This document shows, piece after piece, positions 14,541 through 21,653 of a stretch of DNA of 21,653 nucleotides (positions are counted from its first letter, which is position 1; each line of letters opens with the position of its first letter). The translations under genes and the position numbers were made by a program. The stretch spans positions 1 through 21,653 of the forward strand of contig DATBFY010000096.1 in the NCBI GenBank assembly GCA_036558265.1, given 5' to 3'. A model generated the notes under the pieces. The model was not told the DNA's origin. It did no database searches and saw only the letters and a list, made by a program, of their open reading frames with translations. This stretch comes from RYN-433 sp036558265. Its GTDB lineage: Bacteria; Planctomycetota; Phycisphaerae; Tepidisphaerales; Tepidisphaeraceae.

Positions 14541-15422
14541 TCATTCCACGTTCTGCACCTGTTCCTTCAACCGGTCGATCGCCCCCTTGATCTCCACGAT
14601 GTGCCGCGCGATCTGCGCGTCGTTCGCCTTGCTCGCGATCGTGTTCGCCTCACGCAGCATCTCCTGCGTGATGAAGTCCAGCTTCCGCCCCGCGTGCTCG
14701 CCCGTCCGGCACGCCTGCTCGAACGCGTCCAGGTGGCTCGTCAGCCGCTGGATCTCCTCGCTGATGTCCGCCCGCTCCGCGAACACCGCCACTTCCTTCA
14801 AGAGATCCGCCTGGTTCACCTGCAGCTCCGCCTTGCTGATCAGCACGTTCACCCGCTGGCTCAATCGCTTGTGGTAATCCTCGATCACAAACGGCGCGCG
14901 CTTGGCGATCTCTGACAGGTTCCCCGAGATCACCTGCGTGTGCTTCATCAGGTCCTTGAACAACGCCTCCCCCTCGCGCCCGCGCATCGCGTTGAGCTTC
15001 GCGATCGCCTTGACCGCGATCTCCCGGATGATCGGCCCGTGACGCTCGATCTCGTCCGACTCGTCCCGCGGCTCCTGGCACACGCCCGGCAGCGCCAGCA
15101 GCGCCCCCAGGTCGATGTTCATGTTCCCGTTCAGCCCCTTGATCTTCTGCAACTGCGCCAGGTAAGCGTCCAGCGCCTCCGTGTTGATCAGGTACGCCGC
15201 CTCGGCCGTCTCCGACCGCATCTTCAAAATATACGTGATCGACCCCCGCCCGAGCTGTTCGCGCAGCATCGTCTCCAGTTCCGGCTCCAGCCCGCTCACG
15301 TTGTCCGGCAGCTTGATCACCGCCTTGAAAAAGCGGTTGTTCAGCGAGCGGATCTCAACGGAATAGTGTGTCCCGTCCCGTTCCGCCGTCGCGTCACCAA
15401 AGCCGGTCATGCTGACGATCAT
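14541..15422 (-). CDS. yicC: YicC/YloC family endoribonuclease
   Basis: YicC-type proteins are conserved endoribonucleases linked to small-RNA decay and stationary-phase survival. The 293-residue product starts with the family signature MIVSMTGFGDA and EIRSLNNRFF, where the family has V(E)xRSVNxRxL. It ends with the DUF1732 region (RLTSHLDAFEQAC, GRKLDFITQEMLREANTIASKAND, IKGAIDRLKEQVQNVE). ATG at 15422 is chosen from this signature, with AGGTG just upstream; the reading open further upstream overlaps secG and is spurious. It sits directly before gmk, the usual yicC-gmk-rpoZ order. Confidence 0.95.
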   Translation of the reverse strand: MIVSMTGFGDATAERDGTHYSVEIRSLNNRFFKAVIKLPDNVSGLEPELETMLREQLGRGSITYILKMRSETAEAAYLINTEALDAYLAQLQKIKGLNGNMNIDLGALLALPGVCQEPRDESDEIERHGPIIREIAVKAIAKLNAMRGREGEALFKDLMKHTQVISGNLSEIAKRAPFVIEDYHKRLSQRVNVLISKAELQVNQADLLKEVAVFAERADISEEIQRLTSHLDAFEQACRTGEHAGRKLDFITQEMLREANTIASKANDAQIARHIVEIKGAIDRLKEQVQNVE

Positions 15423-15481
15423 GCGCACCTGTCCATCATCCAACGACTCGAAACCAACACTTCGCGCCGTCCGACTAAACC

Positions 15482-15910
15482 TTACTTCCCCTGCGTCGCC
15501 GCCGGCCTGGGCGCCCCGCCCTGCGGCGGGATCACCGTCGGCGCCGGAGGGGTCGCCGATGAAGGCGTCGAAGTCTGCGGCGCCGGCGCCGGAGTCGGAT
15601 TCGCCGGCACGTTCTGCTGCGTCCCCCCGCCCGCCACGCTCGCCGGCCGATTCCCCGACTGCGTCATCAGGTTCAGGATTACCGCCAGGACCACGAAAAT
15701 CCCAAAGATGATGCTCGTCGCCCACGTCAGCACGTCACCCGTCTTCGACCCGAACGCCGTGTTTCCCCCGCCCCCGCCAAACGCGCTCGCCAGCCCGCCC
15801 CCCCGGCCCTTCTGGATCAACACGATCAGGATCATCAGCACCGAAATGATGATGAAGAGCGTAATGAAAAGCCCGAGAAACGCGCTGTAAACCCAGGTCG
15901 CTAATAGCAT
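15482..15910 (-). CDS. secG: Protein translocase subunit SecG
   Basis: SecG is the small third subunit of the SecYEG channel and speeds up protein export. The 142-residue product has two membrane spans (about 10-33 and 63-82) with the typical cytoplasmic loop VLIQKGRGGGLASAFGGGGG (28-47), a strong signature of SecG. After the second span comes an unusual tail of about 60 residues rich in Pro, Ala, Thr and Gln (ANPTPAPAPQTSTPSSATPP), longer than in E. coli SecG (110 residues). ATG at 15910 is chosen over TTG at 15916. It follows tpiA by 91 bases and precedes yicC by 59. Confidence 0.93.
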   Translation of the reverse strand: MLLATWVYSAFLGLFITLFIIISVLMILIVLIQKGRGGGLASAFGGGGGNTAFGSKTGDVLTWATSIIFGIFVVLAVILNLMTQSGNRPASVAGGGTQQNVPANPTPAPAPQTSTPSSATPPAPTVIPPQGGAPRPAATQGK

Positions 15911-15933
15911 GTGCAATTCCGTTTCTTACGTGG

Positions 15934-15952
15934 CATGGGCGGCTCGCCCATG
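15934..15952. repeat. Short palindrome between tpiA and secG
   Basis: CATGGGCG GCT CGCCCATG: an 8-bp perfect stem with a 3-base loop, 24 bases before the secG start. Words like this recur between genes in environmental bacteria; it could also sequester the secG leader when transcribed. Confidence 0.75.
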
Positions 15953-15969
15953 TCTTCCTTATCGAACAA

Positions 15970-15998
15970 CCTCTGCGTCCTTCGCATCTCCGCGGTGA
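15970..15998 (-). repeat. CCGCGGAG-type intergenic repeat after tpiA
   Basis: The minus strand reads TCACCGCGGAGATGCGAAGG then ACGCAGAGG, starting 3 bases after the tpiA stop. It resembles the widespread CCGCGGAGACGCAGAG intergenic words known from many genomes. Confidence 0.6.
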
Positions 15999-16001
15999 GT
16001 C

Positions 16002-16754
16002 CTAACTCCGCGCCGCATTTACGATCGCCAAAAACGACTCCGCCTTCAACGACGCCCCCCCGATCAGTCCCCCATCCACGTCCGCCTGAGAGAGCAGCCC
16101 CTTCGCGTTCTCCGGCTTCATGCTCCCGCCATACTGGATCCGTACGGCGTCCGCAAAATCCTTGTTCCACATCTTCCCCAGCGTCTGCCGTACGAAGGCG
16201 TGAACCTCCTGCGCCTGCTCGTCTGTCGCGTTGCGGCCCGTCCCGATCGCCCACACGGGCTCATACGCGATCACCAGCCGCCGCGGATCGCCGATCTCCG
16301 CCGGCCGCAATTCCTTAAGCTGAGCCTCGCAAACCGCCAGCGTCCGTCCGGCGTCCCGCTCCTCCAGCTTCTCCCCGATGCAATGGATGAGCGTCAGCCC
16401 TCCCGCGTAAACCGCCGCCGCCTTTCTCGCCACCAGATCCGGCGACTCGTGCAGAACGTGCCGCCGCTCGCTGTGCCCGCTCAGGCAGAACTTCACCCCC
16501 AGATCCTTGAGCATCTCGACCGAGATCTCCCCCGTAAACGCCCCGTTCTTCTCAAAATAAACATCCTGCGCCCCCAGCAGCACCGGCGAGCCCGCGATCG
16601 CCTGCCCCACCGCCTCCAGGTACACGAACGGCACCGCGACGCCCACCTCCACCCCGCTCGCCGGCGCACCCTTCGCCACCCCGCGCGCCAGCTCCACCGC
16701 CGACGCACGGTTCGTGTTCATCTTCCAATTCCCAGCCACAAACTTCGTTCGCAT
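16002..16754 (-). CDS. tpiA: Triosephosphate isomerase
   Basis: TpiA interconverts dihydroxyacetone phosphate and glyceraldehyde 3-phosphate in glycolysis. The 250-residue product is of normal length and keeps all catalytic residues: Asn and Lys in GNWKMN at the N-terminus, His in SGHSERR (residue 94) and Glu in AYEPVWAIGTG (residue 165), plus the phosphate-binding YGGSM and loop GGLIGGASL. The start is GTGATG: ATG at 16754 gives the usual MRTKFVAGNWKMN, but AGGA is better spaced (7 bases) for GTG at 16757, so the true start may be one codon earlier. It lies between aroF and secG; the 143-base gap to aroF is nearly all inverted repeat. Confidence 0.97.
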   Translation of the reverse strand: MRTKFVAGNWKMNTNRASAVELARGVAKGAPASGVEVGVAVPFVYLEAVGQAIAGSPVLLGAQDVYFEKNGAFTGEISVEMLKDLGVKFCLSGHSERRHVLHESPDLVARKAAAVYAGGLTLIHCIGEKLEERDAGRTLAVCEAQLKELRPAEIGDPRRLVIAYEPVWAIGTGRNATDEQAQEVHAFVRQTLGKMWNKDFADAVRIQYGGSMKPENAKGLLSQADVDGGLIGGASLKAESFLAIVNAARS

Positions 16755-16776
16755 CACGTCACATTCCTAAATCAGA

Positions 16777-16903
16777 TGAACCACGAAGGCACGAAGACAC
16801 GAAAGAGAATTCAAAAACCAATCTTGGAATCCATCTCCAGCGATCTTTATCCGTTGCCAATTCTCTTTTCGTCTTCTTCGTGCCTTCGTGACTTCGTGGT
16901 TCA
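16777..16903. repeat. Long imperfect inverted repeat of CACGAAG words between aroF and tpiA
   Basis: Left arm 16777-16811 (35 bases) and right arm 16859-16903 (45 bases) are imperfect complements; both run from an outer TGAACCACGAAG to an inner AGAGAATT. The right arm has an extra CACGAAG unit. The inner spacer is 47 bases. The outermost TGA on the minus strand is the aroF stop codon. ACCACGAAGGCACGAAG words are familiar from intergenic DNA of many environmental bacteria; the terminal inverted repeats give a MITE-like look, but no target duplication is evident. Confidence 0.88.
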
Positions 16904-17974
16904 AGCCGTTGCGATCTCGCCGGCCTCCGCGAATTCCTTCTTCACCACCCCCGCGATCTGCCTCAACTGCCCCATCAACTCCTTGAACACCTCCGGCAAG
17001 AGCGCCTGCGGCCCGTCGCACAGCGCCTCGCTGGGGCAGTAGTGTACCTCCACGATCACCCCGTGCGCCCCCGCCGCCATCCCCGCCAGCGCCACCGACG
17101 GCACCCAGTCGCGCTTCCCGCAGCAATGCGATGGATCCACGATCACCGGCAGGTGAGTCCACTGCTTGGCGACCGGAATGCTCGTGATGTCCAGCGTATA
17201 CCGGGCCGAATCCTCGAACGTCTTAATCCCCCGCTCGCACAGGATCACCCCCCGGTTCCGCTGCGAGAGCACGTACTCGGCCGACAACAGCCAATCCTTC
17301 ACCGTCGCCGCCAGGCCCCGCTTGAGCAGCACCGGCCGCTGCGTCTTGCCCACCTCGCGCAGCAGGTCGAAGTTCTGCATGTTCCGCGCGCCGATCTGGA
17401 AGCAATCGACGTACGGCTCCATCATCTCCACCTGCCGCGTGTCCATCACCTCGACGCAGATCGGCATCCCCAGCTCATCCCCGCACGCCCGCATCCACTT
17501 GAGCGCCGGCTCCCCATGCCCCTGAAACGAATACGGACTGGTCCGCGGCTTGAACACCCCGCCCCGCAGCACCGTCGCCCCGGCGTCGCGCACGTGCCGC
17601 GCGATCTTGTTGAGCATCTCCTCGTTCTCGATCGCGCACGGCCCGGCGATGCACGCCGCGTGCGTCCCGCCCACCTTCACCTTGGGCACCTCGGCCCCGA
17701 AGATCGACTTGCCCCCGCCGATCTCCACCACCGAGTCCTCCTCGTGGAACTCGCGGCTCGCCAGCTTGTACGGCTTCATGATCGGGACGACCTTCTCCAC
17801 GCCGTCCAGCGATGCCAGGTGGGTCTGGTCGATGAGCCCCTCTTCGCCGACGGCCCCGATCACGGTTCGAAAGTTGCCGCGCGACAGGTGGGCCTTGGCG
17901 CCCATGCGCTCGATCTCCCCCACCACCCGCTCGATCGCGCCCTCCGGCGCACCCTGGTTCATCACGATGATCAA
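16901..17974 (-). CDS. aroF: 3-deoxy-7-phosphoheptulonate (DAHP) synthase, type I-beta
   Basis: Condenses phosphoenolpyruvate with erythrose 4-phosphate, the first shikimate-pathway step. Residues 1-75 or so form the ferredoxin/ACT-like regulatory domain seen in the Thermotoga-type enzyme; the TIM barrel follows. Metal ligands are visible as Cys113 (AGPCAIEN), His in DPSHCCGKRDW, Glu in VEVHYCP and Asp in CDGPQAL; RGGVFKPRTSPYSFQG is the substrate loop. I prefer TTG at 17974: it gives the family-typical MIIVMNQGA and has GGGAG 6 bases upstream. ATG at 18022 would add 16 residues (MLDVSRGLGGDAWESA) not usual in the family. The stop codon is supplied by the adjacent inverted repeat. Confidence 0.94.
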   Translation of the reverse strand: MIIVMNQGAPEGAIERVVGEIERMGAKAHLSRGNFRTVIGAVGEEGLIDQTHLASLDGVEKVVPIMKPYKLASREFHEEDSVVEIGGGKSIFGAEVPKVKVGGTHAACIAGPCAIENEEMLNKIARHVRDAGATVLRGGVFKPRTSPYSFQGHGEPALKWMRACGDELGMPICVEVMDTRQVEMMEPYVDCFQIGARNMQNFDLLREVGKTQRPVLLKRGLAATVKDWLLSAEYVLSQRNRGVILCERGIKTFEDSARYTLDITSIPVAKQWTHLPVIVDPSHCCGKRDWVPSVALAGMAAGAHGVIVEVHYCPSEALCDGPQALLPEVFKELMGQLRQIAGVVKKEFAEAGEIATA

Positions 17975-18086
17975 GGCCGACTCCCATGCATCGCCGCCCA
18001 AGCCGCGCGATACGTCAAGCATTAGTCCAAAGCAGACATGGGCTTAGGACCAGGCGCCAACAGGCTAAAGCGACGGAAAGTCCGGC

Positions 18087-18115
18087 ATTTTAGAGGATTT
18101 GCATTCATCAGACAA
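18087..18115 (-). promoter_or_regulatory. Sigma-70-like promoter for aroF
   Basis: Minus strand: TTGTCT (18110-18115), a 17-base spacer, then TAAAAT (18087-18092). Matches are 4 of 6 and 5 of 6 to the consensus. Transcription would start near 18080, leaving a leader of about 60-105 bases before aroF. The -10 lies in TCCTCTAAAATG, nearly the same word as at hemB. Confidence 0.55.
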
Positions 18116-18277
18116 GGACCACCCACCGCCATCGCGAGATCTTGCTGGTAACCCAGGCTCACCCGCCAAAACCCGCCAGACTGCTCCAACATACTCCAAC
18201 CTGAACCGCCCGAACGCGCCGGCGCAAAACCAAGCCAGTTCCTTTTGCCCTTTGCCTTTCGCCTTCCTGTCCTCCTC

Positions 18278-18283
18278 TATAAT
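18278..18283 (+). promoter_or_regulatory. Perfect TATAAT box before hemB (possible leaderless promoter)
   Basis: TCCTCTATAATGAGCCCATG: a perfect TATAAT ends 6 bases before the hemB ATG, so transcription would begin at the start codon. No convincing -35 is seen; upstream is a pyrimidine-rich tract (TTTGCCTTTCGCC). Confidence 0.55.
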
Positions 18284-18289
18284 GAGCCC

Positions 18290-19291
18290 ATGGCCGATTC
18301 CCCGCTCAACCTCCTCATCCGCCCGCGCCGCCTGCGCCTCCGCCCCGAACTCCGGGCCATGCTCCAATCCGTCCACCTCCGCCGCAGCGACATCATCGTC
18401 CCCGTCTTCGTTGCCGAGGGCTCCGGCGTCCGCAGAGAAGTCCCCTCCATGCCCGGCGTCTTCCAGATGTCCGTGGACGTCGCCGCCCCCTGGCTCGCCC
18501 AGCGGGCCGAGGAAGGCTTCAAGTCCTACCTGGTCTTCGGCGTCATCGATCGCGCCAAGAAGGACCCCGCCGGTTCGCCCGCGCTCGACCCCGACAACGT
18601 CGTCTGCCGCCTCCTGCGCGAGGTCAACCGCCGCCAGATCCCCGTGGCCGGCATCACGGACCTGTGCTTTTGTGAATACACCAGCCACGGCCATTGCGGC
18701 CCGCTCACCCCCGACGGCCAGACCGTCCAAAATGACCAAACCGTCGCGCGCCTGGTCACCCAGGCCCTCAACCACGCCCGCGCGGGCGCCGCCATCATCG
18801 CCCCCAGCGGCATGATGGACGGCACGATCGCCGCCCTTCGCAGCGGCCTCGATTCCGCCGGCTTCCAGGACGTCGCGCTGCTCGCCTACGCCGTCAAGTA
18901 CGCCAGCGCCTTCTACGGCCCCTTCCGCGACGCCGCCGACTCCGCCCCCGCCCACGGCGACCGCAAGAGCTACCAGATGGACCCCGCCCGCGGCCTCGAC
19001 GAGGCGCTCCTCGAAGCCAGGCTCGACGTCGAGCAGGGGGCCGACCTGATCATGGTCAAGCCCGCCGCCGCCTATCTGGATGTCATCGCCGCCTGCAAGC
19101 GCGCCTTCCCCGTCCCCATGGTCGCCTACCAGGTCAGCGGCGAATACAGCATGATCGAAGCCGCCGCGAGAAACGGCTGGATCGACCGCGACCGTATCCT
19201 CCTCGAATCCCTGATCGCCATCAAACGCGCCGGCGCCGACCTGATCATCACCTATTACGCCGAGGTCCTCGCGAAACTGCTATCGGCCTGA
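18290..19291 (+). CDS. hemB: Porphobilinogen synthase (delta-aminolevulinic acid dehydratase)
   Basis: HemB joins two 5-aminolevulinate molecules to porphobilinogen in haem synthesis. The 333-residue protein from ATG 18290 has the full TIM barrel. The zinc-site cysteines are Cys126, Cys128 and Cys136 (CFCEYTSHGHC), so this is the zinc-dependent type, not the Mg-type with Asp. The two Schiff-base lysines are Lys203 (AYAVKYASAFYG) and Lys257 (IMVKPAAAYLD). The N-terminus (RPRRLRLRPELRAML) is family-typical. There is no Shine-Dalgarno; instead TATAAT lies 6 bases upstream, which suggests a leaderless mRNA. It is divergent from aroF and 113 bases before the peptidase gene. Confidence 0.96.
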   Translation: MADSPLNLLIRPRRLRLRPELRAMLQSVHLRRSDIIVPVFVAEGSGVRREVPSMPGVFQMSVDVAAPWLAQRAEEGFKSYLVFGVIDRAKKDPAGSPALDPDNVVCRLLREVNRRQIPVAGITDLCFCEYTSHGHCGPLTPDGQTVQNDQTVARLVTQALNHARAGAAIIAPSGMMDGTIAALRSGLDSAGFQDVALLAYAVKYASAFYGPFRDAADSAPAHGDRKSYQMDPARGLDEALLEARLDVEQGADLIMVKPAAAYLDVIAACKRAFPVPMVAYQVSGEYSMIEAAARNGWIDRDRILLESLIAIKRAGADLIITYYAEVLAKLLSA

Positions 19292-19369
19292 CTGCCGGAG
19301 AAGAAAGGGGGCGCCTTTGAAGAAAAACCCCAATGCCTTGGAGGGCACAAGAGCGATCGACACCTCGCC

Positions 19370-19397
19370 TTGTCCGCCCCGACAATTCCTCTATCCT
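19370..19397 (+). promoter_or_regulatory. Promoter-like site before the M16 peptidase gene
   Basis: TTGTCC (19370-19375), a 16-base spacer and TATCCT (19392-19397), each 4 of 6 to consensus; the -10 ends 7 bases before the ATG at 19405. The TCCTCTAT word and the CCCATG just after it match the hemB site. Leaderless transcription is again predicted. Confidence 0.4.
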
Positions 19398-19404
19398 CAA
19401 CCCC

Positions 19405-21653
19405 ATGCTCAAGCGATCGATCCCCGTCGCGATCCTCGTCCTCATCGCCTCCTGCACGGCGAAGAACACGCCCCCCGACGTTTCCACCACCGCCACTCCC
19501 ACCACCGCCCCCGGCGGTGCGCCGGTTCAACTCGTCCACGCCGACGACCGCACCCTCAATTACGCCGCCGAATCCTACCGCCTGGTTTCCCAGCCCGACG
19601 AGATCGTCTCGGTCCTCAAGAACGGCCTGGTCGTCATCACCAAGCGCGTCCCCTCCCCCGTGACCTCCGTCCGCGGCTACGCCTTCACCGGCGGCGTCTT
19701 CGAGGGCAAGTGGCTGGGCGGCGGCCTCTCCCACCTGCTCGAACACCTCGTCGCCGGCGGCACCAACGACCGCCGAACCGAGGAACAGAACCGCAACCTC
19801 CTCCAGCAGATCGGCAACGACTCCAACGCCTACACCTACCCCGACCGCACCGCCTTCTTCGTCAACACCACCAACGAGCACGCGCAAGAGGCCGTGGACC
19901 TGGTCACCGGCTGGATGTTCGGCGCGAAGATCACCCCCGCCGAATACGCCCGGGAATACCAGGTCGTCCAGCGCGAGCTCGAGAAGGACAAGGGCGAGGC
20001 CGACTGGGTCTACTACGACCTTTCCAACTTCAACCGCTACCGCGTCAGCCCGGCGCGCGTCCCCGTCATCGGCTACCAGGAAGTGATCCAGGGCCTCTCG
20101 CGCGATGACGTCTACAACTATTACAAGCTCGCCTACGTCCCCAACAACATGATGTTCGTCGTCGTCGGCGACCGCGATCCCGAACAGCTCCTGGCCATGG
20201 TCCAGGGCCACGCGAAGGACGTGAAGCCCGGCCGCGCCTTCGAGCACGACATCGCCGCCGAGCCGCCCCTCCAGGCGCCGCGAACCCTCGTCGCCACCTT
20301 CCCCAAGCTCGGCCAGGCCCGCGTCGGCCTCGCCTTCCCCAGCGTCAAGCTCACCAGTCCCGACCTCTACGCGCTGGACCTCCTCGCCACGGTCCTGGGT
20401 GGCGGCGACAGCTCCCTCATGAACGAGGAGATCCGCGACAAGCAGCAGCTCGTCACCGAGATCCTGGTTTCCGACAACACGCCCTCCTACGTCGAAGGAT
20501 CCTTCAGCGTCGATTTCAAGTGCAAACCCGACAAGATCCGCCCGGCGACCCAGGCCGTCCTCGACCTGCTCGAACGGATTAAGAAGGACGGCATCGACGC
20601 CGACCGCCTCGCCCGCGCCAAGTCCCTCATGCGCACCAGCAGCGTCTACAGCCGCCTGACCGCCGAGACGATCGGCGACTCGCTCGCCGACGGCTACATC
20701 ACCGCCGGCGACCCGCACTTCCTCGAGCATTACACCGACCGCATCCAGCAGGTCGATGCCAAACAGCTTCAGGACGTCGCCCGCAAATACTTCCACACCG
20801 AGCAACTGATCACCACCACGCTCCTGCCCGAGGAAGACCCGCGCTCGGCCACGCTCCCCAAGGCCCAGGAGCTGATCGCCGCCGCCACCGCGAAGAAATC
20901 CACCGTCGCGACTGAGCCCGCCTCGAAGGTCGAGCGCATCGTCCTCGATAACGGCACGATCCTTCTCCTCAAGCGCATGTCCGCCTCTCCCACCGTGTCG
21001 GTCAACCTCTTCGCCCTCGGGGGCGTCGCCGCCGAGGACGCCAAGGCCAACGGCCTGGGCAACCTCGCCATGGAGATGCTCTCCCGCGGCACCAAGACCA
21101 AGAACGCCCAGCAGGTCGCCGAAACCTTCGACGCCCTGGGCGCCCAGCTCGACACCGGCTGCGGCAACAACACCTGGTTCTGGAAGGCCACCTGCCTCAA
21201 GGACGACTTCCCGAAACTGATGGAAGCCTACGCCGACGTCGTCAACAACGCCTCCTTCCCCGAAACCGAACTTCCCGGCATCAAGGAGCGCGTCCAGGCC
21301 GCCATCGCCGGCCAGGACGCCGACTGGTACGCCCAGGCCATCCGCTTCTTCCGCAAGACCTACTTCGCCCCCACCAACTCGCCATACCAGTTCACCGTCC
21401 TGGGCACCGCCGAAAACGTCACCGCCTTCGACCGCAGCGCCATCCAGAACTGGTACCAGAAAACCATCCTGACCCGCCCTCGCGTCCTGGCCATCTACGG
21501 CGACATCGACCCCACTCAAGCGCGCCAACTCGCAACCACCTATTTCGCGAAAGGTCCCAGACCCACTTCGCCGGCAGTTAGCGATCGCACCGAAGGTGCA
21601 CATCCGCCCGCGCCGAACTCCAGCCCCCACATCACCCTCTCCCGCATCGAGAT
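19405..21653 (+). CDS. M16 (insulinase/pitrilysin) family zinc peptidase, lipoprotein, 3' end outside window
   Basis: A zinc metallopeptidase of the M16 family; 749 codons lie in the window and the frame is open at the right edge. The N-terminus (MLKRSIPVAILVLIASC) has a lipobox IASC with Cys17, so the protein is probably an envelope-anchored lipoprotein. The inverted zinc motif HLLEH is at residues 110-114, and the third ligand Glu191 lies exactly 77 residues after His114, as in pitrilysin, so the site looks active. A second M16 unit begins near residue 510 (VERIVLDNGTILLLKR); at its matching place it reads GLGNLAMEML without the zinc histidines, the usual inactive half. No Shine-Dalgarno precedes the ATG. 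Dense C-ending codons create a long spurious reverse reading across it. Confidence 0.93.
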   Translation, partial: MLKRSIPVAILVLIASCTAKNTPPDVSTTATPTTAPGGAPVQLVHADDRTLNYAAESYRLVSQPDEIVSVLKNGLVVITKRVPSPVTSVRGYAFTGGVFEGKWLGGGLSHLLEHLVAGGTNDRRTEEQNRNLLQQIGNDSNAYTYPDRTAFFVNTTNEHAQEAVDLVTGWMFGAKITPAEYAREYQVVQRELEKDKGEADWVYYDLSNFNRYRVSPARVPVIGYQEVIQGLSRDDVYNYYKLAYVPNNMMFVVVGDRDPEQLLAMVQGHAKDVKPGRAFEHDIAAEPPLQAPRTLVATFPKLGQARVGLAFPSVKLTSPDLYALDLLATVLGGGDSSLMNEEIRDKQQLVTEILVSDNTPSYVEGSFSVDFKCKPDKIRPATQAVLDLLERIKKDGIDADRLARAKSLMRTSSVYSRLTAETIGDSLADGYITAGDPHFLEHYTDRIQQVDAKQLQDVARKYFHTEQLITTTLLPEEDPRSATLPKAQELIAAATAKKSTVATEPASKVERIVLDNGTILLLKRMSASPTVSVNLFALGGVAAEDAKANGLGNLAMEMLSRGTKTKNAQQVAETFDALGAQLDTGCGNNTWFWKATCLKDDFPKLMEAYADVVNNASFPETELPGIKERVQAAIAGQDADWYAQAIRFFRKTYFAPTNSPYQFTVLGTAENVTAFDRSAIQNWYQKTILTRPRVLAIYGDIDPTQARQLATTYFAKGPRPTSPAVSDRTEGAHPPAPNSSPHITLSRIE

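Noticed and set aside
15423..15725. Upstream extension of yicC
   Set aside because: It overlaps secG in another frame and has no family likeness; MIVSMTGFG marks the true start at 15422.
19255..21630. Long open reading frame of 791 codons on the minus strand opposite the M16 peptidase gene
   Set aside because: Its Gly/Val/Asp-rich composition is the mirror of C-ending codons in the plus strand. The plus strand holds a clear M16 protease with lipobox and HLLEH motif.

Overview
The window is GC-rich, compactly coded bacterial chromosome. It carries housekeeping genes only; I see no rRNA, convincing tRNA, CRISPR array, prophage or intact insertion sequence. The gene content fits a planctomycete-like bacterium, possibly Phycisphaerae: a yicC-gmk-rpoZ-coaC string, a type I-beta DAHP synthase, a secreted DUF1349-like protein, and many dispersed intergenic repeats. 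That placement is inference from style and gene content, not a proven assignment.

Layout. (1) Positions 1-673, + strand: the 3' end of a pyruvate dehydrogenase E2 acyltransferase gene. (2) Positions 688-7083, - strand, read right to left: aroB, a frameshifted Rpn/PD-(D/E)XK gene, dprA, a Ppx/GppA phosphatase with a C-terminal HD domain, and two tandem thymidylate-kinase-like genes. Gaps are 0-32 bases, so this looks like one operon, starting at a promoter-like site just before aroB. (3) Positions 7142-18022, - strand: aroF, tpiA, secG, yicC, gmk, rpoZ, coaC, dut, ftsK, a secreted coiled-coil protein and a secreted repeat/DUF1349-like protein. (4) Positions 18290-21653, + strand: hemB, then a lipoprotein M16 zinc peptidase cut off by the window end.

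How the genes fit together. aroF and aroB are the first two steps of the shikimate pathway but lie in different transcription units. dut, gmk and perhaps the Tmk-like kinases serve nucleotide metabolism. rpoZ and yicC serve transcription and RNA decay. ftsK and dprA handle DNA. secG, the two secreted proteins and the M16 lipoprotein concern the envelope.

Three points stand out. First, in the long minus-strand gene string, five stop codons (aroF, tpiA, yicC, rpoZ, dut) are each followed within about 0-10 bases by a dispersed or inverted repeat, and in two cases the repeat supplies the stop codon. Second, promoter-like boxes 6-7 bases before the start codons of hemB, aroB and the M16 gene predict leaderless mRNAs; three of the four boxes seen share CTANAATG. 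Third, the two Tmk-like kinases lack the usual REPGG motif, and one has Arg in place of the P-loop Lys, next to a Ppx/GppA-HD enzyme.

The largest gene-free stretch is the divergent aroF-hemB region (about 17975/18023-18289). It holds a promoter for each gene and a pyrimidine-rich TTTGCC-type tract near 18242-18277; I see nothing else in it.
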